From the NCBI GenBank assembly GCA_025345505.1, contig JANVCC010000270.1, positions 1,745,689-1,809,688 of the forward strand: DNA of 64,000 nt, written 5' to 3'. The stretch comes from Todiramphus chloris collaris. Lineage: Eukaryota > Chordata > Aves > Coraciiformes > Alcedinidae. Each line of letters starts with the position of its first letter. Positions within the stretch are counted from its first letter, which is position 1. The translations under genes and the position numbers were made by a program. Below, in pieces: positions 37,065 to 48,900 of this stretch. The notes below the pieces were generated by a model. The model was given only the letters and a program-made list of their open reading frames with translations. It was not told where the DNA came from and searched no databases.

Positions 37065-37993
37065 ATGATTATACAGAAGATTGCTACATAAAAGGACCGT
37101 AGGGGTGAGTCTGGCTGTCTTCCTGTGTGAGGAAAACATCTTGCTGTGCCTTAGCTGCAAATTTCACTGGGGAAAAACCAACCCACCAGTGGCAGAAGTC
37201 AGGAGCCTGGTGCTCCTTCACCTTTCACTGCCTCGCTGCTCTTTCCACTGGTACCAGTGTGTGCTAAACCCAGCTTCTGCTCCCTGCCCTGCATCCCTGA
37301 GGCACCAGGGAGATTCTCACCTCAAGATTTCTCTTTCCTTTGTTGTGTAAACACTTGTAGGTGTCAGACTAGAGGCGTGTTCAAAGAAGATTGTTTTGTT
37401 ACTCTGAAGGTTTCATCTCCACATTCATGGATTTCCTACATGGTATAGTTTGCCAGACAGTTTTATCAACAGATGAGATTTTCTTTTCCCCAGAGTTTTT
37501 TTTACTATGGCCAACCAAACTTTGCATGGGTTTTTTTGAGTCTTGTCAACTTCAGCATTCCAAGTGTGAAAGTAAAGAATCCATCTTCCAAAAACTCAGC
37601 TCACTGTTTGTCTTCCGTAAAAGTAACTGAATGTGAAGCTTCTAAATCAGCCTTTGTTTTTTTTTGGTTGGTTGTTCCTTGAGGAGTTAGGCTGCAAACA
37701 ATTTCATCAGGATGTGGGGAGAATCTTTGTTGATAAAGATGTCACCAAAATTTGATTCACGCCTGTCACACACTTACCAATTCTGTAAAAACAAAGATGG
37801 TTATTCTGCAGCTGCTTAACTTCCTTCCAGTGCTAAATGTGCTCCTTTCTTCCTTATTTTAAACTTCACAGCTCTTTCGTTGTGGCTCAGCTGGTGTAAA
37901 ACTTGGTGCACGCAGAAAGCGGTCAGCTCACGCATTACAGAGAAGTGGTGTGGCTCCAATCCACTGACTCGTGGTACCTCGAGTGGGGTGGGT

Positions 37994-38030
37994 AGTCCTT
38001 GGGGGGGTCCTTGCGGGGGTCCTCGTGGGT
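37994..38030 (+). repeat. Degenerate 12-13-bp tandem repeat
   Basis: Three diverged units read AGTCCTTGGGGGG, GGTCCTTGCGGGG and GGTCCTCGTGGG. This is a small G-rich array, too short to say more. The G runs could form a G-quadruplex on the + strand. Confidence 0.6.
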
Positions 38031-39044
38031 TTCTGTGAAGCAGGTCTTAGTGTCCGTGCACAGTTGTCAGCGTTGGGTCCAGCCTTGATAAACCCGTGTG
38101 TCCAGGTGGCATCCCCGTGGAGCTTCCCAGGGTCCAGCGTTACCCAGCTCACCTCATCCGAATAAAGCAGCTCAAGGCTGTTGTACTTGGAACTTTCCAA
38201 ACAGTTTTTTGACCGCTGCTTGAAAGCAGATGAACGTACAGCTGTAACGTTGCACGGCTGGCGTAGTGCTGCATTTGGAGTAGAAGTAACTTTGCTTTCT
38301 TGACCTGGTAAATAGGTGCGATCAGCAGTTTTATATTACAGGGCAAGATACTGCTTAGAATTGGGCAAGACTATACTTCTCTGGCTATAAAGAAATTATA
38401 AACAAGAGAGACTGGAAGCTTAAAGCGTTTAGTATTTTAAGCATGCCCCTAGGGATATACAAGAATCAAATAACAAATATGTTATGGCATTGTCAGCTCC
38501 TAGGAGCTTGATCCATTATATTACTTGTCTGCAACGTTCCTGGTCGTGTAGAGCCTCTGTCATCACGTCTGGGACGTGGTCCTTTTTCCATGGCCTGTGT
38601 TCATGGGATGAACGAGGGGAGAGAACCAGATCTCTGCTGATTCCCACCTGTCAGAGCTCTAACATATGTTGGGAAACTGGATCCAGGCACCGTTAGGCCG
38701 TGACTGGATGGGTGCCCAGGTGGCCACGGGCCAGCGTTGGGCCCTCATCCCTGGGTGCAGTGACTCTGAGCCACTCTGCAGTAATGACAGCAGCTGACCT
38801 GTGCCTGTGGCGCTGGAGTCGGGGCTGACGGTGTTGATGTCTCTGTAGAACCGAGTGTGCGCGCGGACCTCAGCGGGATGCTGGTGTAATTAATGCGTGT
38901 TATGGCTTCTCTCTAATTAGTTAGATCCTGAAATACTTTACCTTTTTTAATTGCTGCATGGGAAGGTGGAGCTGAGGATTGTGAAAATCTAGAAAAGCGG
39001 AGGCAGGCGACAGCTCCCAGTGGAGGCAGAGGCTTCTGCACACT

Positions 39045-39115
39045 GGTGTCTGCGCGTGAACTGGCCGTACCTACGGAGACGCGAGCGGAGTGACGCGCGT
39101 CCAGCTGTCCTCGTG
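39045..39115. other. CpG-dense patch
   Basis: The stretch includes TGCGCGTGAACTGGCCGTAC, then GGAGACGCGAGCGGAGTGAC and GCGCGTCC. That is roughly nine CpGs in 70 bases, within an intron where CpG is scarce. There is no recognisable repeat or promoter element such as a TATA box. Confidence 0.4.
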
Positions 39116-40004
39116 CCACCCACCCTGTCATCCCAGTGCCTCTGGCATCAGCGAGGTGAACTCTGAGCCTAGCACTGCAAACGCAGATGGGAAGTACCGG
39201 CCCAGAATGAAGGGAGGATGCAGTGCGTACAAATCAGATGGTTCACGCAATTCAAAGTGAACACGAAATGTGTGCCATCATGAAAAAATGCTTCTCAAGT
39301 GGAAAGCGGGTGATCAGAAATTCAGTAGATCAACTGTATTGGAAAAAAAAGACATTGCCCTTTTCATTTCACTGGGCAAGGAGGGGAATTAACATTGGGA
39401 GGCATGTAGTCTGGTCTGGACCTAGAAATAACATCTGCCTGTCCCCTGTGGTAGGTTTGTGTTTAAGGAAACAACTCTGCTTGCTGAAACTGATGCTTCT
39501 GTAAAGAATTTTTTTTTTATGCTGGCCTCAAAGAGTCAAAAATACATTTTAAACCACTATTACTCTTCACTTTCTCTTTCCTGGCCTTGAAGCTTGGCTC
39601 CATTCTAGCAGGAGGCCCCACACCTCCCTCAAAATGTGCTACAGGGCAGCTGTCATAAAAGAATATTGAAAGTTATCTTGTATTCTTAGTTGCCATTATA
39701 TGAAAATCAAGTAGACACAGGCTGGTAGCAGCACTGAAAATCTAGTGTAGAACTCTGCACTGCTCTAAAATGCTCACGTGAACAGATGTTGGGTGTTCCT
39801 TCCAGCACAGGAGAGGTGAAAACCCCAGCATGGCATTTGTAAACCTGCTTGCAGGGTGATCTGAAGACTTTATTATCTCAGACCCAGCCTCTTTTTACAC
39901 TAATCTTGTAATAGCCAGATGATTTATGGAGAAAATATCATTTGGCTTTTATGTTGTGAGCAACAGAAGAATGATTGCTTCTAAAGTGTTGCTGTTTAGT
40001 GAGA

Positions 40005-40250
40005 TATTAATGGAGGGATAATCCATTTACATTTTTACAGTGGAATTTTTGTAATGCTTTTGGGATTAATTTATTCTTTGTATTTGAGAAATAGCCTCCA
40101 CTGAAATAAAGCTGAAGTAATTTGCTGCAGGAGAATAAAATAGTTTGTCAAAAAAATAATTTTTTTTCCAGGCTCCATACAAAATCCTGCCGTTGAAATA
40201 ATAATTTGCTTTTTAAATAAATTTTAAATGTTTTTTTCGCAGGCACCTTA
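40005..40250. promoter_or_regulatory. Candidate conserved non-coding block (AT-rich, GGATTA/TAAT words)
   Basis: The block is AT-rich and repeat-free. It contains GGGATAATCCATTTACAT and TTTTGGGATTAATTTATTC; GGATTA is the OTX/PITX-type site and TAAT the generic homeodomain core. Further words include GAAATAATAATTTGC. The texture fits an ancient enhancer, but no alignment was available. It is flanked by a CpG-containing segment starting near 40290. Confidence 0.3.
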
Positions 40251-41231
40251 TAAAGCAGATCAGAGTTGAACATTCCCCGTGCAGCACATCAGTAGGCACC
40301 GTGTACGGGGTTTAGGTTTAACGGGGTGGGCTTTGCTGCTCCGTCGATGCGCAGACGCGGGTGACGTGTCAGTCTGCATTGATCTTCTCAACAGCAGGTT
40401 TCTGCTGGATCTGCCCAGCCCCGTCTAAATTCTCTCCTAGGGCAGGGCTTTGGTCTGCTCCTGCCTCTGCTTCCGTCGCACGGCCCTGCCAGGAAGAGCA
40501 GAAGGATTGCCAGTATTGGGTGCCCGCTCGGAGGGCAGCGCAGAGCGCGCTCCTCGTTTTCAGACGCGTGTCACGTTACTCTTGCAGCACTGCAGGATTA
40601 TTTTGAGCTGCAGACAGGCTCCTGCTTATGTGTTTTCTGCTGCTCAGGTCACCTTTGCAGAAGAATTGGGTCAGGGAACGAGGGACTCGAGCTGGACCAA
40701 TGATGCGGGTCTGGTCAGGTGGCTGAATGGTGCTTGGGGTGGAGTTCACTGGAAGGAGATCGCACGCTGACGCAGCTTCAGCACTCATACAGAAAGGAGC
40801 TGGAGCAGGAAAAATAAAAGCCTTTTTAATTGAGGGGATTGATTCCATTAGTAAAGTCTTCCTGCATTCTGTTTCTTTCAGATCCTTTTGAGAATGGAGA
40901 AATTTTACATAACAATTTGACTCCCGTGGCCTTCTCTGCGCTTGGCATTGCCGCAGGAAGCGTTTCTCTTATCGAGCGTCGGGCCACCTACCTGTGTGCA
41001 AATTGCAAACGGGAGCAGGTGATCTCTTGACTCCCTCTTCAGTCTTCAGCTGCGTGTCTGTAAGACCTGGAGAAATGACGGGATGCTGGGTGGGCTGGAG
41101 CTGCCCCCCAACGCTCGGCCCTCAGCTCGGGGAGCTCCCGCAGCCTCTGCGAAGCGTGCCGCTTGTTCCGCACTCGGCGAGCGGGCAGCGGCCCCGTGCT
41201 GAAATTGCCCTTTGCACGCCTGGCTGTGCAG

Positions 41232-41332
41232 CACAGGGCTCTGGGTGGCAGCAGCACAGGGCTCTGGGTGGCAGCGGCACAGGGCTCTGGGTGGCAGTGG
41301 CACAGGGCTCTGGGTGGCAGCAGCACAGGCTG
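41232..41332 (+). repeat. 23-bp minisatellite, about 4.4 copies
   Basis: The 23-bp unit begins CACAGGGCTCTGGGTGGCAG and ends CAG, CGG or TGG. Copies start at 41232, 41255, 41278 and 41301, with a partial fifth at 41324. Differences are confined to the last three bases of the unit. The array is GC-rich and produces repetitive open frames on both strands, which I discount. Confidence 0.96.
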
Positions 41333-42029
41333 CTGAAAACGCAGCAGAGGAGCTAAAAAAACCCTACTCAGCTTTGATGGGTTTTGCTGTAGAAAGCCCG
41401 TGAAGTACTGGGTAGCACAACTGCCTCTAAGAAAGGAGAATCCAAAGCCACCAGATTGGCTACAGAGCCTATGTTTGGGGTTTTTTTTCTTTGTTAATTG
41501 TATCAGAAAAAACTTCTATCAATTACCAAGATCCACAATAGGGTATTGCTGGCAAATCCGTCTTAAAATGTGCTGGTTGTAAACTGCAAGTATGTCAAGT
41601 GGAAACTTGCAACAGCCTGTGCTACTTTATGCAACTTGGGTAGTTATGTCCTTTTTAACTGCAAACTTTAGCTAAGAGAAATATGTTCTTAAAAACGCTC
41701 ATGTAGCAGCAGCTGCAGGAAGCTGTGATGTCTTTCAGTGCGCAAAGGAGAAAGACATGAAACAAAAATTAGATTAATCAGCTTTCAATTGTCCTTTGAA
41801 GTGTCTTTAAATCACCATTTTAATACCATTCTCGCACCGAACCCGATTTACATTCACTTGCAAACTTCAAATATAAAGTCCTTGGCTAATTTCAGGGTGA
41901 GCTGGAGATGGGAGATAATACGTCCCTGAAATGAATCTTCATTCTCATGTGTAATACCTGTTCAGAAACGGAGCCCAAAACGTTACCCTGAATATTCAAA
42001 CAAATATTGGGGGTTACAGAAGGTGTCCC

Positions 42030-42212
42030 AGCCCATTTCCCCGAGTCGAGTTTGTTTTGCCCGTGCTGGTAACTGGTGAGTGATCTCTCCCTGTCCTCGT
42101 GTCAACTCCAGAGTCTTTCATTATATTTCCTCTCTCCTGTCCCAGCCGAGGAGGGGAGTGATAAAGCAGCTCTGGTGGGTACCCGGTGTCCGCCCAGGGT
42201 CAACCCACCACG
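42030..42212 (-). mobile_element. Degraded ERV LTR-like fragment, antisense
   Basis: Read on the - strand, the fragment begins GTGGTGGGTTGACCCTGGGC and continues through the phrases ACCCACCAGAGCTGCTTTAT, CACTCCCCTCCTC and GACAGGGAGAGATCACTCAC. It resembles a well-known dispersed neoavian LTR ('tgtggtgggttgaccctggctgg...gtgcccaccaaagctgctctatcactcccctcctc'), which I believe is a TguLTR5-type ERVL-related family. Only the 5' part of an LTR is recognisable and no internal viral genes are seen, so it is a partial, broken fossil. Divergence suggests an old insertion, perhaps early neoavian. The family name is from memory. Confidence 0.55.
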
Positions 42213-42975
42213 GTGTTGTAGAAGAACTTAAGAGTGATGTACAAACCAAGGAGGCAGAGCTGGGGTTGCTCTTGCAATTAACTATAGATTGCACAAGACG
42301 AGATTGTCGTTTTCAGAAAAGCAATTGCCTCGTTCCTGAGGCAGCCTGTTCTGAATCCCAAACTTTTCACAAGTTCTGATCTTTTCATCCTGCATTTCTC
42401 TGCACAGCCCGTGTTCAAAGAAGACCTTTGAATGTGAGCTGTATTTAAACAAGCGTACCCAGTAAAGTGAGTTAACCCAAAGTGACTCCAGGAAGAATGA
42501 TAAAAGCAATTGCAGCAATCTCTATGTAAAGTAAACCAGCAAGAAGAAAAAGAAACAACTTTCTACAGGGAGATCAATAATGAGTAGGACTTGTGGTTTC
42601 CAAAGACCTCAGGAACCAGCTCGTAACTTGACTCGTTAAGTACTGCTGACACTGAAACGACTGAGTTCTTTCTTCCCCAGAAGGCTGAAGAACAGCTGAC
42701 CTCTGACAATTAAGACCTTTAAAAAGAATAAAAAAAATCAGTTTTGACATCCAAACCAAAGACATGCAGGGAATCTGGTAGTTGGTTTCGACAGTCATGT
42801 GAGGAAATGCTTCACGTGTGGTTTGGTCCCCTGGATGAGTCTGTGATGGAGGACTGATGAGGCTGCTAACGGCATCTATCCGGGGCTTTTTAGTCCAGCA
42901 CAGATGTGATAGAGGTAGGAATTTTTCTCATCTCTGGTGCTGCACATCAGATCTGGAGATAACCATGCAGAGGGG

Positions 42976-42999
42976 AAAAAAAAAAAAAAAAGAAAAAAA
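42976..42999 (+). repeat. A-rich tract (A16-G-A7)
   Basis: This is a homopolymer-type run. It lies about 265 bases before the long T-tract at 43265, and the two are complementary. No element with a poly(A) tail is recognisable upstream. Confidence 0.9.
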
Positions 43000-43262
43000 C
43001 TTTTTAGTGTATTTAGTCCTTTTTTTCCTCAAAAAGTTCACCAGTAGATGGAGCACAGCATGACCTAGAACTGAGATGCTTGACGAAACTCTTCTGCCCG
43101 TGCCTGCCTTTCTAGTGTGGCAGAAGCTGATGTCTATGAGAGGAGGAAGGCCATGGTGGGGCCTTCTTGTGTCTTCATTCTACAAAGCCCTGGAAGGTTA
43201 TGAAAAATTTTGGCCACGTTTGAAGTTCTCTTTTGCTTTTTTGTTTAACTGTGTTGTCAAGA

Positions 43263-43264
<2 letters not shown>

Positions 43265-43299
<35 letters not shown>
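43265..43299 (-). repeat. T35 homopolymer tract followed by (GA)n
   Basis: Thirty-five uninterrupted T are followed by GAGAGAGAGAAATG. It is the longest homopolymer in the window. On the - strand it would be a poly(A) run, but the preceding - strand sequence shows no gene or SINE that I recognise. It may be slippage-expanded or partly an assembly artefact. Confidence 0.95.
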
Positions 43300-43300
<1 letters not shown>

Positions 43301-45594
43301 AGAGAGAGAAATGCTGTAAGAAACCATTGAAGAAATCTCAGGTTGCTGATGATCATTAGAAACGTTTGCTAGCCTGAAAACTGCACAAGCTTATGGGGAA
43401 TTGTGGTGCGTTCTGATGAGCGTATTTTATTAACGAGATGCTTCATATTTTAATGGGCTGTTTCTCTCGGGCGTTTGAGGTGCTGTTGTGCTACTTACTC
43501 AATTTTATGAAGTTAAACAATAAACATTAAAAGTAAAACCTCGGGAAAATTGCCAGAATGCAAAATAGATTTGTCCCTTGGCAGATTTCATTTACTTTCA
43601 TTTCCAGAATGATTTTCTTTTTGTTTAGCAACTTGTATTTTATTATTTTGAGCAAGGGAAGACAGGCTTTAATCCGAGCCTCTAGGTCTGAAGGCACAGA
43701 AAGGAGGGATCTGCTGGCCAGCTTTGTTTCTGGTTAACCTGGGCATTTGCAATACGGGGCTTGTTGAAGCTTCTGCACTTGAAATCTTCGTGGGTGACCC
43801 ATTGTGGTGTTGAACTTGGAAGTCAACCAGTCAGAAACCTGGACTGGACAAATTAGGACAAGTAAGTGTTTGCTGTATGGTGTATATTTATCTTTGATGT
43901 TTTCTGCATTTCCCTGCTTTTATCGACAGCGCTGGCACCTTTCTGTGATTTCGAAAAGCGACGTTATTTCTTTAGCCACAGTGTCACTTCTCCACGTGCA
44001 CGGATCTGAGCGATCCAGTGTTTTGTTTGGGCAGAGCAGGGAAAGTAAACACACAGCCCCGGGGGCAGATAATGCCCCTTAATTCATTTTATTCTCACCT
44101 GACCTGTGGGCTTGTAATTATTTTTCACGTGCTACTGTCAGAGAACCCTAAGCTGTGTGATTAATGTGAGTCTATCAAAGGTGCAGAAAGGCATAGTTAT
44201 TTCTCAGGAAGGAACAAGACCTCCCTTCTCCAAGTTGGACTATAAATCATGCGGGCAATGGGGGGAGGCAGGCTCCACGGTACAGTGAGCACAACATTTC
44301 TGGGCAGGAAACTCTCCTGCTCTGCACAACCATTCCGTACTACTCAAGCTTTTAGCCCCGGGCACAAAAGGCTTCATTTCATGGCACAGATGGCATTTCA
44401 TCTGCCCGGACAGCTGGGCTAATTTCACTCTAGGATCTGTTCTACAGGAGGACTTCAGATAGGGGTAAGAGCAGTAGGGCTTGGGCTCTGCTGTTTACAC
44501 CACGCCATCCTCCCGGTTGCTCATTTGCCGAAGGCACGGTACAGAGCAGTGAAGTGAGTCTGTCACCAGCTCTCTGGTACTTGTGGCACTGGAGACAGAA
44601 GCATCTCAAAGAGCAGACCATTTCTGGTCACGCTGTGGGTGGCAGGGGCTGATGCCCAGCCTTGCCAGGGACTGCTGTGCAGAGCAGAGCCAGCTCAGGT
44701 CTGCAAGGGCTTGTTAACACCCAGTGCTGGCCCTGGAAACAGTGAAGTTGTGTCCAGGAGTCTTGTTTCTGAGTGAATCAATCCGTCCGGGCCTGAGCTG
44801 GTGATGCATGTCCATACGTGTCACAGTTAACTTGGGCCCCACTTCTTCTTGGGATCCCCCCAGCTTCCACCTCACCATCTGCATCCTCAGCTCTTGGGCT
44901 GAGCAGCCTGTGAATTGCTGCGTCTGCTTACGTGGCCCACGTCGGGCGTTTTGCAGCCCAGAGGAGTTGGTCTCATGGGTCATGACCTTGTTCAATGCAT
45001 AAAAGGCCTGTACTTGCTTGTGCCTTTTGGTTCTGACTTAATCTGCATGTTTAGTGGAGCTGGTTTTTATTCCCCGTGGGAGAGGAACATCCCTCTAGCT
45101 CCGAGCCCTCGGGATGGGACTCAAGTAGGGTGAGGAGGATCCTGGCTGAGTGGAAGGGGGAACTCCAGCGTCAGAAACAGGAGGTGATATGGACACTTCC
45201 CTGACCTGCAGCTGAGGGGATCATCAGGACAAACGAGGAGCCAGCACTTCAGAAGAGTTGGAAGCAGTAATGGGAGAAGCTGCATTAGAGTTAAATCCTT
45301 CTGTGCACTTGCTGCAGCATTTTTCATCCTCAGATGAAAGAAGATGAAATATAATGAGTGCTGAGTAAAGCAATCTTAGCTGTAACCAAAGCCTTTGGAG
45401 GAATAAAAGCAAATTAAAACAAAATCAACAGATGCCTAAAATAGAAAAATTACTGGAGCCTGCAAACGCATCTCAATTCTTTGGACTTGTTCTCGAGTTG
45501 GCTGGGGTTTTTTCCTTCCCTTCTTTTCCTTACCCCCTGCATCAGGCAGTGCTTGATACCATCACCTTCCTGTCATCTTTGCCTGGGGAAACAA

Positions 45595-45770
45595 ACCTGT
45601 GGCAGCGGAGGCAGCGGCGTGTGCCTGGCGGCAGCGCGGGCACATGGGCGATGTCGCTTTGGGTGCTGCCACCCACGCTGCTGGTGGGCTGGGGGAGGAG
45701 GGGGCAGCCTGGGCACATCACCCACGAGGGCAGGCACAGGAGCGAGTCCTTGGAGCGGCGGTTTCAGCCT
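45595..45770. other. CpG- and GC-rich intronic patch
   Basis: The stretch around GCAGCGGAGGCAGCGGCGTG, GGCGGCAGCGCGGGCACATG and CTTGGAGCGGCGGTTTCAGC has many CpGs and GGCAGCG repeats. It yields long open frames in several registers, as expected for GC-rich DNA, with no recognisable protein. It lies just upstream of an old CR1 fragment. Confidence 0.4.
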
Positions 45771-45851
45771 ACGTGTCAAGTTTATACCTTGGGGTTATGT
45801 TCTTTATGAACTTTATCTTCTTATGGAGAGTAAAATTCTTCCCGTTGGGAA

Positions 45852-45912
45852 GGAATTCTCCCTGGTAACAAGTGATAGAAGAAGGGGAAATGGCCTGAGG
45901 TTGAACTCCTTG
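45852..45912 (+). repeat. CR1 LINE fragment, sense, short and old
   Basis: GGTAACAAGTGATAGAAGAA followed by GGGGAAATGGCCTGAGGTTG matches the CR1 phrase 'aacaagtgacaggacaagaggaaatggcctcaagttg', and is closest to the copy at 51.06 kb. Flanking similarity fades quickly, so only about 60 bases are assignable. Confidence 0.6.
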
Positions 45913-48900
45913 CAAAAAGGGAGTCTCCAGCTTCTTTGTGGCCAGCAGTTGATGTTGCAGTGAGCTGAGCTGGAATGGGGCAAGCGCTGCAGGGGTGGCA
46001 CGCATGGGAGGACCAGCTGGATGGAGGCTGTGCCCACTCTCAACTCTGCCATTCTCTAGCAGCAGGAACATTGGGAAGGCTACAGGAAAAGGTACCACAA
46101 ACGTTGAAGATGCTTCAGGAGGAGCCTGGCATTTAGCAAAATGTCTTTCTTTGCAAACTGACACATTAATAAATGATGGAATCAAAACTGGAATTCCTGC
46201 AGTGCCACTTCAGAGCTGGTGGTAGGAGCAGAGCAGCACTTTAGCACTTTGCCTGAAGGGAGTGTAAAAAAAACCCAACCTGTTGCGAGTTAAAAGGAGA
46301 GACGCTCATCTCATAATTGCTTGGCACCAAATTCTCATTTGCAATAAAGCCTCAGTTGCGATTTTCATCCCTCAGAAATAGGTGACCTGGTGTTCGAGGC
46401 TGCCAAGTACCAAAAGTTGTGCCGGTTGAGTTGAGAAGACAATCTGATGACAAAGTAGCCAGACGAATGTTCTGAGTTCCACAGCTTTGATGAGCAGGAT
46501 GAGTGTACAAGAAGCAGCAAGCCATCCTCCCTCTCTTCCAAAGCCCACTCAGAGATTTTTAGAGCTGCTTTTATAGCACAAAATCAAATAATTTCTTTAC
46601 GTGCAAAATGAGAGCGTGAGATTTTGAAGCTTTTAAGACATGGACAGAAGGGCCCAGAATGTCATTTGAGGTGCAGAGGTAGTTCTGAGTTTTAATGTTA
46701 CCTTGTCTATCTCGGTGTGATGCTACTGACCTGTCCTGTGTAGTGAGAGCCAATTACTTAATTTGTGCTGCCCCTTTGAAGACATAAGATACACCTCCTA
46801 TCAGGTAAGCTCTGCATCAGAAGATTGCAGTAATCGCTAGGCACTGTTTTGGGGTTGTTTTCTTTTGAAGTCACCTGGCAGCACCTTTCCAACCTACCCA
46901 GGTCTGCAGGTTAGTTTCTTTAGTCTGAAGGGAAGAGCAGTTTGGAGACGTTGGCAGGCCACTCAGGCCAGTTTTGCTTGCTGTAACTTTAAGTCACAAA
47001 TTGTTTTAGGATACATCACCATTTGCTGCAGGTTGTGAGTAGGCATTTGAAATGCTGTTTGACTGCGTCCTTCGTGTCATGAGGTCCTCAAGAAAAGGTG
47101 ATCCTAACAGGCAAACTGTAAACCTTTATTCTTTTTTGCTTTGTGTGTGTTTCATTATGTAGAAATAAGAAACTGGTCCCTGTCCCAGCACTGTGAGGGA
47201 CAGTCCTGCCTCGCAGCTGATCAGCTGGGAGCTGCCGACGACTGCCAGGGACAGAGGAAAAGCAAAGCAAATAAATAAAGAAGGTCTCTGAATGTTATGG
47301 GCGGCAATAGAATAGCAAAAGGGATGTCCTAGAGATTGGCTTGAACCAAACTCTACCATGGTCTGAAAACAATGAGGAGTACAAATTCCAGAGTTTGTAG
47401 AAAGATAAAAGAATAACTGTACTGTCCTGACACCTGATGACCCGTTCCTGGGCCTCTAAATTGGACCAATCTCATTATGAAATTATAAAAAACCCGTAGT
47501 GGACAAGCAAAGTGTCTTCCTAAACCTCTCTGAGAGTAACTCATGTAGCTGAATACCAGCTCTAGACTCCGAGGCTGCCTTTGCTTCCTCATTGAGATGA
47601 TTGACCTAAGGTCAGTGGCTGAGTCCTTCCCAGCAGCCTGTCGTGTGAGTGGTGGTCTGGTCTCCCAGGTCTGAGTGGAGCAGTTTCTTTCCAGATCAGA
47701 GCACTTCCAGCAAATGAGATATTTCGAGGTAAGCTCTTTCCCATGGGGATAGTTGATCCAATCTGTTCTCTTTTCCCATTGCTTTGCTAGTCCCAGGCAT
47801 TTCTACTCGTTCACTTTGGGCTCTGATAAAGTAAATTCTCTTTTGCAGCGACCTTTGCTTCAAGTGTGCAGTGAAACGGCCCAGCCTGTCCGTATTCCAC
47901 TCACAACTTTTCAGTTCTGACTTTTTTCCAGTTGAAGATGTTTTTCACGTTTCACAATTCGCATCTTGTGGACCCTAATTCCAGACTGCCCCTAAACTCT
48001 ACTTCAGATTTTCACATGCTCAAAAAGTGACAGCGTTGTCTCCTCTAGGCTGGTGGGTATTTGGGTGACTGGACGAAGCGTACCAGCGATTGTAACGTTC
48101 CACTGGCAAATTCTCCAGTCACATTTTTCTCCATTTAGGATCATTCCAGTAAGATTCCATGAGCAAATGCAGGGTCTTTGTCAAATAGATGCTGTTTTGT
48201 ACCAATGGCATCGGTCAGATCTAAAGAGAGAGGAGATTGGGTGGAAGTAAGCTGAGGTTTTATAGCGTATTTGTAGGTATTTTATCCACGTTGCATGTGC
48301 AAATACTTCAGTCCTCTGTCCACAAGTTCTACTTAGTTTCCATTTTCTCCCTTGGGGACATAGATAAAGCCCCAGTCTTATGTGACTCCTGTTAAAATGT
48401 CACAAAACCAAATGACCCAGGACATGAATAGAGGAAAATCTAGGCAAAACAGATGCCTTAGTGTTGTGCTCTTAGAAGTCACCTTTACTGCACTAGAATG
48501 CAACACCCATTTCCCCTGCCTCCAGTTCAGCAGTTGGTAGAGGTGTTGCTGTAGCAGAACACAGTAAATGTTAGGAGGGGGGGGAAAAGGCTGGAAAAAA
48601 ACCCAACATTTAGCACCACGTTGTTATTTTGTGTTGGCTTTTCTGAATGGGGTTGCTGCGGGCAGCGATGTGCCCACCTGCCTACCTGGTTTGTGCTTGT
48701 TCACAAAGCCTGTTCCTTGCAGCTCTTGTATTTCCACCTCCTGAGTGACACGCCTGTCACATTTTGGGACTAATATAACAGCGCTTGACATTTTTATATC
48801 CTGAAGGCTTGTAGAGAATTGTAGTACCTGCAGAAAAAGGTGCACATCTGGAAACGTGTGTTTGGCTGGGGGTAAGTCATTCTACATCTCTGCCAATTTA

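Noticed and set aside
41039-41356. Repetitive His/Ala/Gly-rich open frames on both strands
   Set aside because: They are produced by the 23-bp minisatellite, and open frames on both strands are expected from such arrays.
45481-45963. 160-codon open frame in GC-rich DNA
   Set aside because: Several registers are open at once because of high GC, it ends in a CR1 fragment and shows no domain.
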